From Cyclobacteriaceae bacterium (GTDB taxonomy: Bacteria; Bacteroidota; Bacteroidia; Cytophagales; Cyclobacteriaceae): a DNA stretch of 5,299 nucleotides. Where the stretch lies: positions 1 to 5,299 of the forward strand of contig JANYDR010000145.1 of the NCBI GenBank assembly GCA_025363495.1, written 5' to 3'. The position numbers and the translations under genes were made by a program. Positions 1 to 5,299 of the stretch are shown here, piece by piece; position 1 is the stretch's first letter; the number at the start of each line of letters is the position of its first letter. Under the pieces are notes generated by a model. The model worked only from the letters and a program-made list of their open reading frames with translations. It did no database searches and had not been told where the DNA came from.

Positions 1-1
1 C

Positions 2-1726
2 ATGGCGTGTGTACAATGTCATAGTCATCCGTATGATCCGTTCCGGCATGAAGAATATTATAAGCTTCTGGCATTCTTTAATGATACAAGAGACGAGGAT
101 ACTCATGGTGAGCATCCCAACCTGCGCACCTATAAAGAAGAAGATCAGCAGAAGCTTGAGTCTATCCGCAATTGGGTGAAGCAATTATCCGGGGAAGAAA
201 AAGCTGAAGAAGTGGAGCAGCTACTTAAAACAATAGAGCCCAAGTATCATCCACATGATTTTGACAAGTTTGTGAATGGTGACCTGATCGATGTGAAATG
301 GCTGGGAATCAGGAATGGTGGAAGTGCCCGATTGAAGAATATTGATCTTACCGGTAAAGAATACTTGCTCATTAATCACAGAACAAAAGATCCTGGCGGA
401 TCATTTGATATTAAGATAGATCAATTGAATGGTGAAATTATAGCCAGCGTTAAACTCGATACAACAAAGGGTTGGGCACGTACAGTCATTTCCATTCCGC
501 TGAAACAATCGCAGGGTAAGCATGATTTGTATTTTGTCTTTCACAATCCAAAAGCAAAACCCGGAAATGCTGTCAGCGATATTGAGTGGTTTGCTTTCAG
601 GGAAGACTTCTTTAGAGGCGATAATAAAATCAGCAAAGAGTTTCTTGCATTACTTAATCAGGAAGTTGAGAATACACCGGTGATCATTGAGAATAAAACG
701 TTGCAACACAGGCCAACACATGTTTTTGAAAGAGGCAACTGGCTTGTGAAAGGAGTGCAGGTTTCTCCATCTGTGCCTAAATCATTAAATCCTTTTCCGA
801 AAGACGTTCCAGCCAACCGACTCGGTTTTGCGAAGTGGTTGATGGACCCTGCTAACCCTCTCACGTCACGAACCATTGTGAATCGCGTCTGGGAACAATT
901 CTTTGGATATGGGTTGGTAGAAACTCTTGAGGATTTCGGTACGCAGGGTGCTATTCCTTCTCATCCTGAATTACTGGATTGGCTTTCACTCAGACTAATG
1001 AATGATCATCACTGGTCATTGAAGAAACTGATGAAGGACATCGTGATGTCGTCAACGTATCAACAGGACAGTAAAATTGATAAAGAGAAACTTGAAAGAG
1101 ATCCTTTAAACAAGTGGCTTTCGAGAGGCGCGCGTGTGCGATTGTCCGCCGAACAGGTTCGTGACCAGGCGCTGACTGTCAGTGGATTATTGAGTAATAA
1201 AATGTATGGACATGGAGTGATGCCTTACCAGCCTGACGGTGTGTGGCAATCGGTTTACAGCAGCGCCAAATGGGAGCGAAGTAAAGGCGAAGATCAGTTT
1301 CGTCGCGCTGTTTACACATTTCAAAAGCGAACAAGCCCCTATCCTTCGATGATCACGTTTGATGGAAGCAGTCGTGAGGTTTGTCAGGTTAGACGTATCC
1401 GTACCAACACACCGCTTCAGTCATTGATCACGTTGAACGATCCCGTTTATCAGGAGGCGGCACATGCGTTGGCGAAACGAATGATACTATCCGGAACGTC
1501 AATCGATGATCAGATAAAAGCAGGATATAAAATGGCGGTGATGGGAGAGATCACAGCGCCTAAATTAAAAACATTGAAGCAACTTTATAAGGATGCTTTC
1601 GAAGCTTACAGGAATGATCAAAAATCAAAGGAGTCGTTGATTAAAAATGGAAGTAATGAAGAAGCTGCCATGACGATAGTGGCGGGTGCTATTCTTAATC
1701 TCGACGAAACAATTACCAAGGGCTAG
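2..1726 (+). CDS. PSCyt2/PSD1 family protein (DUF1549-DUF1553) with internal CBM6-like domain, 5'-truncated
   Basis: Partial gene whose start lies upstream of the window. The ATG at position 2 is an internal Met, because the visible protein opens directly on the DUF1549 signature CVQCHSHPYDP (residues 3-13) followed by EEYYKLLAFF. That signature normally sits well inside the family, so the signal peptide and most of DUF1549 are missing. CVQCH is a CxxCH motif that could bind haem c covalently. Residues about 86-200 look like a CBM6-type beta-sandwich: DVKWLGIRNGGSARLKNIDL at the start, GKHDLYFVF then DIEWFAF at the end. Residues about 271-495 are DUF1553, with NRLGFAKWL, NPLTSRTIVNRVWEQFFGYG, LVETLEDFG, HPELLDWL, LSAEQVRDQAL, GVWQSVYSSAKW and TPLQSLITLNDP. 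The end, ILNLDETITKG, is typical of the family, so the 3' end is intact. It is followed after 10 bp by a DUF1501 gene, its usual partner. The family is probably exported. Catalysis is unproven; a role in carbohydrate oxidation or turnover is inferred. Confidence 0.93.
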   Translation: MACVQCHSHPYDPFRHEEYYKLLAFFNDTRDEDTHGEHPNLRTYKEEDQQKLESIRNWVKQLSGEEKAEEVEQLLKTIEPKYHPHDFDKFVNGDLIDVKWLGIRNGGSARLKNIDLTGKEYLLINHRTKDPGGSFDIKIDQLNGEIIASVKLDTTKGWARTVISIPLKQSQGKHDLYFVFHNPKAKPGNAVSDIEWFAFREDFFRGDNKISKEFLALLNQEVENTPVIIENKTLQHRPTHVFERGNWLVKGVQVSPSVPKSLNPFPKDVPANRLGFAKWLMDPANPLTSRTIVNRVWEQFFGYGLVETLEDFGTQGAIPSHPELLDWLSLRLMNDHHWSLKKLMKDIVMSSTYQQDSKIDKEKLERDPLNKWLSRGARVRLSAEQVRDQALTVSGLLSNKMYGHGVMPYQPDGVWQSVYSSAKWERSKGEDQFRRAVYTFQKRTSPYPSMITFDGSSREVCQVRRIRTNTPLQSLITLNDPVYQEAAHALAKRMILSGTSIDDQIKAGYKMAVMGEITAPKLKTLKQLYKDAFEAYRNDQKSKESLIKNGSNEEAAMTIVAGAILNLDETITKG

Positions 1727-1736
1727 AACGGTCGAT

Positions 1737-3188
1737 ATGAATCAGAATTTGAAATCAGTTTCGCGCAGACATTTTCTTTTTGAGAGTGCTGCTGGTATTG
1801 GTGCAGCGGCATTGGGTTCATTATTGGGTAGTTGTTCCAACGGCAGGAGTGCTCTGGAAATGGCAATCGATCCCTTGTCTCCGAGATCACCTCATTTTCC
1901 TGGCAAAGCAAAGAGTGTGATTTATCTTCACATGGCTGGCGCTCCATCACAGCTTGAGTTATTTGATTTTAAGCCTGCTCTGCAGAAGCTACATGATAAA
2001 CCTTGCCCGCCATCATTAATGGAGGGTAAGCGTTTTGCATTCATTCGTGGTACGCCAAAGATGCTTGGTCCCCAAGCTAATTTTAAGCAGCGTGGTGATT
2101 CGGGTGCATGGGTATCTGATAATCTCCCTCACCTGGCTTCTGTTGCTGATGAATTTTCATTTTTGAAATGTGTGTCTACCGACCAGTTTAATCATGCACC
2201 GGCTCAACTTCTTGTTCATAGCGGTTCACCAAGATTGGGAAGACCAAGCATGGGTTCATGGGTAACGTATGGACTTGGAACGGAGAACAGTAATCTACCT
2301 GGCTTTGTGGTCCTTACGTCAGGGGGTAAAACTCCGGATGCAGGAAAAAGTGTTTGGGGTAGTGGATTTCTTCCATCTGTTTATCAAGGTGTTCAATGCA
2401 GGTCGCAGGGTGAACCGGTTTTATACCTGAACGATCCGGATGGTGTAAGCCGCGATCTTAAAAAGAAAATGATTGATGCTATTAATTCTGTAAACCAGGA
2501 AGACTTTAAAGAGTCAGGTGATCCTGAGACGCTTACAAGGATTCATCAGTATGAGCTCGCTTACAAGATGCAGATCTCAGTTCCTGAAGTCATGAACATA
2601 AACAACGAGCCTGATTATATTCATCAGCTCTATGGAACATCACCCGGCCAGGCTTCATTTGCTAATAATTGTCTGCTCGCGAGGAAAATGGTTGAGAAAG
2701 GTGTTCGCTTTGTACAACTGTTCGATTGGGGATGGGATAGTCATGGCACCGACGAAGATGGTGCTGTTGATATTGGATTAAAAAATAAATGCAGAGAAGT
2801 TGATAGGGCTACGAGTGCATTGATCCTTGACCTGAAGCAGCGTGGATTACTAGATCAGACACTCGTGGTTTGGGGTGGAGAGTTTGGACGAACGCCGATG
2901 CAGGAGAACCGGGAGAATAAAAACAATCCATTCCTTGGACGTGATCATCATGTGGAGGCGTTTACAATCCTCATGGCTGGTGGAGGCATAAAGAGAGGAG
3001 TGACCTATGGAGAGACTGACGAGATCGGATATTATCCCATTAGTGGCAAGGTTTCACTTCATGATGTGCAGGCGACAATATTAAATCAACTTGGTTTCGA
3101 TCATGAAAAATTCACATATCAATTTCAGGGACGACCTTTTAGATTAACAGATGTGGGGGGGAAGGTTATTGGTGAGGTGATTGCTTAG
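1737..3188 (+). CDS. Tat-exported DUF1501 family protein (alkaline phosphatase/sulfatase-like fold)
   Basis: A 483-residue protein, full length for DUF1501. The ATG at 1737 is chosen because it puts the twin-arginine motif SRRHFLF (residues 9-15) and its hydrophobic stretch (about 18-31) at the N terminus. The in-frame ATG at 1686 would overlap the upstream gene and add 17 non-family residues. LLGSC (29-33) could be a lipobox with Cys33 as the lipidated residue, or an ordinary signal-peptide end. Family motifs include HMAGAPSQLELFD (65-77), a CPPSL...RFAFIRGTPK stretch near 90-108, GWDSHG (332-337), GGEFGRTP (380-387), GRDHH (401-405) and HDVQATIL (442-449). The Asp/His-rich motifs match metal-ligand positions of the alkaline phosphatase superfamily, but I see no sulfatase CxPxR active site, so the reaction is unknown. 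It lies 10 bp after the PSD1 gene, consistent with one operon and a partnership outside the cytoplasm. No clear Shine-Dalgarno sequence, as usual in Bacteroidota. Confidence 0.93.
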   Translation: MNQNLKSVSRRHFLFESAAGIGAAALGSLLGSCSNGRSALEMAIDPLSPRSPHFPGKAKSVIYLHMAGAPSQLELFDFKPALQKLHDKPCPPSLMEGKRFAFIRGTPKMLGPQANFKQRGDSGAWVSDNLPHLASVADEFSFLKCVSTDQFNHAPAQLLVHSGSPRLGRPSMGSWVTYGLGTENSNLPGFVVLTSGGKTPDAGKSVWGSGFLPSVYQGVQCRSQGEPVLYLNDPDGVSRDLKKKMIDAINSVNQEDFKESGDPETLTRIHQYELAYKMQISVPEVMNINNEPDYIHQLYGTSPGQASFANNCLLARKMVEKGVRFVQLFDWGWDSHGTDEDGAVDIGLKNKCREVDRATSALILDLKQRGLLDQTLVVWGGEFGRTPMQENRENKNNPFLGRDHHVEAFTILMAGGGIKRGVTYGETDEIGYYPISGKVSLHDVQATILNQLGFDHEKFTYQFQGRPFRLTDVGGKVIGEVIA

Positions 3189-3208
3189 GATAATGACGGA
3201 CGCAAAAC

Positions 3209-3339
3209 ACATTCACCACGGAGTCACGAAGGCACGGAGAAATACACACGGGACTTTTGCTTTGTTTTTTTGTTTAAAAGTTTCGATTAAAAGCTCTGTG
3301 TGTATTTCTCCGTGTTCACTGTGGCTCTGTGGTGAATGT
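3209..3339. repeat. Long imperfect inverted repeat in intergenic gap
   Basis: Left arm 3209-3249 (41 bp) and right arm 3298-3339 (42 bp) are reverse complements of each other apart from a few mismatches and one indel. Two blocks pair perfectly: 11 bp at the outer end (ACATTCACCAC) and 17 bp at the inner end (CACGGAGAAATACACAC). The divergent middle (CGGAGTCACGAAGG against CAGAGCCACAGTGAA in the same sense) breaks the stem. The 48-bp loop (3250-3297) is T-rich and holds a minor ACTTTT/AAAAGT pairing. The CACCACGGAG..CACGGAG wording resembles dispersed palindromic repeats common between genes in Bacteroidota and related phyla; that likeness is from general knowledge, not a search. As RNA it would form a strong hairpin just after the DUF1501 stop codon, so it may protect the transcript 3' end or help end transcription. 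No transposase, and I saw no target-site duplication. The surrounding 200 bp (3189-3388) holds no convincing gene. Confidence 0.85.
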
Positions 3340-3343
3340 ATTC

Positions 3344-3366
3344 AAACACCGAAGGTGTTTTATTTA
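3344..3366 (+). terminator. Candidate intrinsic terminator hairpin
   Basis: A perfect 7-bp stem (AAACACC at 3344-3350, GGTGTTT at 3354-3360) closes on a three-base GAA loop and is followed by the T-rich run TATTTAT. It sits just after the large inverted repeat and 28 bp before the TIM-barrel start codon, where it could end transcripts from the PSD1-DUF1501 unit. The stem has few G:C pairs and the T tract is interrupted, so a weak terminator or a leader hairpin are both possible. Confidence 0.35.
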
Positions 3367-3388
3367 TACTTTGTTTTTAATTCATAAG

Positions 3389-4306
3389 ATGTCAATTAAC
3401 AGAAGAAAATTCATTCGCAATTCAGCCCTCGCAGGTGTGGGGGTTCTTGCATCTAAATTCAGTTCCTTTGCCAATCCGATTGGAGAATATAATGCTCCCG
3501 GATATTCACTACTAGTGATGGGAACAAACTGGGGATTCAATGGCTCTTTTAACGACCTCTGCTCAAAGCTCAGACAGGCTGGATATGATGGTCTTGAATT
3601 GTGGTGGCCAGGAAATGAGAAAGACAGAAATGAGCTCTATGCAGCGCTCGATAAATTTAATTTAAAGGTTGCCTTTCTTGTTGGAAGTGGTGATCCAAAC
3701 TTTCAAAAAAACCTTGCTGAATTTCAGAACTCAGTTACCAACGCGGTAAAGACCAAGCCACTGTACATAAATTGTCACGCAGGAAAAGATTTCTTTTCGT
3801 TCGATCAGAATGTGCAATTCATCAATATGACGATAGCCCTTTCTAAAGAAACGGGTGTTCCTATTTATCACGAGACGCACCGAGGTCGTATACTTTTCGC
3901 AACGACTGTCGCTAAAACATTTTTAGATAAGGTTCCTGATCTCAGACTTACGCTTGATATTTCTCATTGGTGTAATGTTCATGAATCGTATTTACAGGAT
4001 CAGGCGGAAGTTGTTGCCCTTGCATTAAGCCGCACCGATCACATTCATGTTCGTATCGGTCACCCTGAAGGTCCGCAAGTAAATGATCCCCGCGCGCCGG
4101 AGTGGGAAAATGCCGTGAAGATCCACTTTGCGTGGTGGGATCAGGTCGTTCAGCGCAAAAAGAGCGAAGGGATGAGAATGACATTTTTAACAGAATTTGG
4201 TCCACCGGATTATATGCCTACTGTTCCCTATACCCGACAGCCTCTCGGCAATCAATGGGATATTAATGCTTACATGATGGATGTTTTACGCAAACGATAC
4301 GCGTGA
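3389..4306 (+). CDS. Tat-exported TIM-barrel protein, sugar phosphate isomerase/epimerase (xylose isomerase-like) family
   Basis: A 305-residue protein. The ATG at 3389 is chosen because it places the twin-arginine motif NRRKFIR at residues 4-10, followed by a hydrophobic stretch (13-21) and a likely cleavage site after SSFA (residue 28). The upstream in-frame ATG at 3329 lies inside the inverted repeat and would bury the Tat motif. The rest is a xylose-isomerase-like TIM barrel (AP endonuclease 2 superfamily). Candidate metal and substrate residues fall at strand ends: ELWW (70-73), NCHAG (128-132), HETHR with Glu162, LDISHW with Asp190 and His193, HIHVRIGHPEG (218-228) and TEFGPP with Glu269. 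The Glu-Asp-His-Glu set suggests a divalent-metal enzyme that isomerises, epimerises or cleaves a sugar-like substrate. Export makes a phosphorylated substrate unlikely; a free or oxidised (keto) sugar is my inference. Its stop overlaps the next gene by 4 bp, implying translational coupling to the membrane cytochrome. Confidence 0.9.
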   Translation: MSINRRKFIRNSALAGVGVLASKFSSFANPIGEYNAPGYSLLVMGTNWGFNGSFNDLCSKLRQAGYDGLELWWPGNEKDRNELYAALDKFNLKVAFLVGSGDPNFQKNLAEFQNSVTNAVKTKPLYINCHAGKDFFSFDQNVQFINMTIALSKETGVPIYHETHRGRILFATTVAKTFLDKVPDLRLTLDISHWCNVHESYLQDQAEVVALALSRTDHIHVRIGHPEGPQVNDPRAPEWENAVKIHFAWWDQVVQRKKSEGMRMTFLTEFGPPDYMPTVPYTRQPLGNQWDINAYMMDVLRKRYA

Positions 4307-5299
4307 TATTGCTTACGCTAATCCTTATCGGACGACTTCATCCCGCATTGGTGCATTTGCCAATTGGCATTCTGCTATTGGCATTCCTGCTGGAGTGTCT
4401 TTCTTATTCGAAAAGATTTGAAAAACTTAAACCGGCGGTAGGTCCATCGTTGCTAGCTGGTTCAGTGTCCGCTATACTGTCTGCTGTTACAGGATACATA
4501 CTTTCACTGGAGGGGGGTTATGATGCAGATCTGTTAGTATGGCATCAATATCTTGGAATATGCACAGCTGTTGTATCGGCAGGAGTCTATTTTATTGTGG
4601 AAAAATCGTCGAACAAGGGGGTAAGATTTTTTAGTTCTTTCATTTTGATTGGTCTCGTTGTTTTAACTGGCCATTTGGGTGGCTCGCTTACGCGCGGAAG
4701 TAATTATTTATTCGGCGACGAGACCGCCCTATTGACTACGGAGGTTATATCTCTTTCATCTCAAACAATTTTAAATCCGGATCAGGCGAAGGTTTTTGAA
4801 AGCGTTGTTCAGCCGATACTTTCTCAAAAGTGTTATAACTGTCATAGCAGCAAGAAACAAAAAGGTCAGCTTCGGCTGGATACAAAAGAAAGTCTGGAGA
4901 AAGGTGGCAAGCATGGTGTTGTGGTTAAGCGTGATCATCCCAATGAAAGTGAATTGATCAAAAGAATTTTATTGCCCGTGGAGGATGAACATCACATGCC
5001 ACCACGCGAACATGAACAACTGACCTTTCAGGAAGCGGCAGTCATCCAGTCATGGATAGAAGAAGGAGCTTCATTTGATGCGGAGTTACAGGATTTCAAA
5101 AAACCACTTATTGTTAAGAAATTTATCAATGACTATTCCCGGGAAGAAAAAAATAATGATTTTCCTTCTGAGGACATATCTGCCGCTGATGCAAAAGCTA
5201 TTGAAGAATTAAAACAGTCTGATGTTCATGTTATGCCGGTTGGTGCAAGTTCAAATTATCTTACTGTCAGTTTCTCCGAGAAGAAATTTGTTTCCGACA
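4303..5299 (+). CDS. Membrane-anchored PSCyt1-type cytochrome c protein with N-terminal DUF2231-like domain, 3'-truncated
   Basis: Open frame of 332 codons with no stop, running off the window. The start is GTG at 4303, within GTGA shared with the previous stop. No in-frame ATG lies between the upstream in-frame stop (TAA, 4264-4266) and the membrane domain. TTG at 4309 is an alternative start, and no Shine-Dalgarno sequence is evident. Residues 1-130 form four predicted membrane helices (about 14-34, 48-69, 81-99, 109-128) carrying IGRLHPALVHLPIG (9-22), WHQYLG (80-85) and TGHLGGSL (122-129), the pattern of DUF2231-like domains. After a linker comes a PSCyt1 cytochrome c domain (about 165-258): haem motif CYNCH (177-181), KGQLRLDT (187-194), HMPPR with Met232 as probable sixth haem ligand, and IQSWIEEGASF (248-258). 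The tail (about 280-332, DAKAIEELKQSDVHVMPVGA onward) resembles the segment preceding leucine-rich repeats in Bacteroidota relatives, so repeats probably follow. Likely inner-membrane, with the haem domain in the periplasm, linking the exported enzymes to respiration (inference). Confidence 0.88.
   Translation, partial: MILLTLILIGRLHPALVHLPIGILLLAFLLECLSYSKRFEKLKPAVGPSLLAGSVSAILSAVTGYILSLEGGYDADLLVWHQYLGICTAVVSAGVYFIVEKSSNKGVRFFSSFILIGLVVLTGHLGGSLTRGSNYLFGDETALLTTEVISLSSQTILNPDQAKVFESVVQPILSQKCYNCHSSKKQKGQLRLDTKESLEKGGKHGVVVKRDHPNESELIKRILLPVEDEHHMPPREHEQLTFQEAAVIQSWIEEGASFDAELQDFKKPLIVKKFINDYSREEKNNDFPSEDISAADAKAIEELKQSDVHVMPVGASSNYLTVSFSEKKFVSD

Noticed and set aside
2..4. True start codon of the first gene
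   Set aside because: The Met directly precedes the internal DUF1549 CxxCH signature, so the gene must begin upstream of the window.
658..876. 72-codon open frame on the - strand
   Set aside because: It lies opposite the well-supported PSD1 coding frame and its product has no recognisable motif.
1686..1736. Upstream in-frame ATG extension of the DUF1501 protein
   Set aside because: It overlaps the conserved end of the PSD1 gene and adds residues before the Tat motif that do not resemble a signal peptide.
1723..1950. 75-codon open frame on the - strand
   Set aside because: Antisense to the DUF1501 start and signal region, with no family resemblance.
3209..3339. CRISPR array or insertion-sequence ends
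   Set aside because: There are only two arms, in inverted orientation, with no regular spacers, transposase or visible target-site duplication.
3181..3387. 68-codon + strand open frame across the intergenic repeat
   Set aside because: Its sequence (HHGVTKARRNTHG) is simply the translated repeat arm and T-rich loop. It overlaps the DUF1501 end and has no start signal or domain.
3329..3388. Upstream in-frame ATG extension of the TIM-barrel protein
   Set aside because: It would start inside the inverted repeat arm, translate the terminator-like hairpin and push the twin-arginine motif 20 residues inward.
3948..4205. 85-codon open frame on the - strand
   Set aside because: Shadow of the TIM-barrel coding frame, which carries clear motifs over the same stretch.

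Overview
The window looks like chromosomal DNA of a Bacteroidota bacterium, probably of the Cytophagales/Chitinophagales type. This is inferred from moderate G+C, almost no Shine-Dalgarno sequences, the gene families present and a palindromic intergenic repeat of a kind common in that phylum. All four genes read on the + strand. Two are cut by the window edges: the first lacks its 5' end and the last lacks its 3' end.

Layout. (1) Positions 2-1726: C-terminal part of a large exported PSCyt2/PSD1 protein (DUF1549 + DUF1553). It has a CxxCH haem-type motif at the cut end and a CBM6-like beta-sandwich inserted between the two family domains. (2) Positions 1737-3188, 10 bp downstream: a Tat-exported DUF1501 protein with the alkaline-phosphatase/sulfatase-like fold, the usual partner of PSD1 proteins. 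(3) Positions 3189-3388: a 200-bp non-coding gap holding a long imperfect inverted repeat (41/42-bp arms around a 48-bp loop) and then a small terminator-like hairpin. (4) Positions 3389-4306: a Tat-exported xylose-isomerase-like TIM-barrel protein (sugar phosphate isomerase/epimerase family). (5) Positions 4303-5299: a gene starting at GTG that overlaps the previous stop codon by 4 bp. It encodes a four-helix DUF2231-like membrane domain fused to a PSCyt1-type cytochrome c domain and runs off the window.

How they may work together. Known context: PSCyt/PSD1, DUF1501 and exported TIM-barrel proteins recur together in Bacteroidota, Planctomycetota and Verrucomicrobiota, but their biochemistry is poorly defined. 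Inference: the genes form an extracytoplasmic redox module acting on a carbohydrate-like substrate. The CBM-bearing PSD1 protein, the DUF1501 protein and the TIM-barrel enzyme would act on the substrate, and the membrane-anchored cytochrome would pass electrons to the respiratory chain. The repeat and hairpin probably divide the region into two transcription units: PSD1-DUF1501 and TIM barrel-cytochrome. No CRISPR, tRNA, rRNA, insertion sequence or phage feature was seen.
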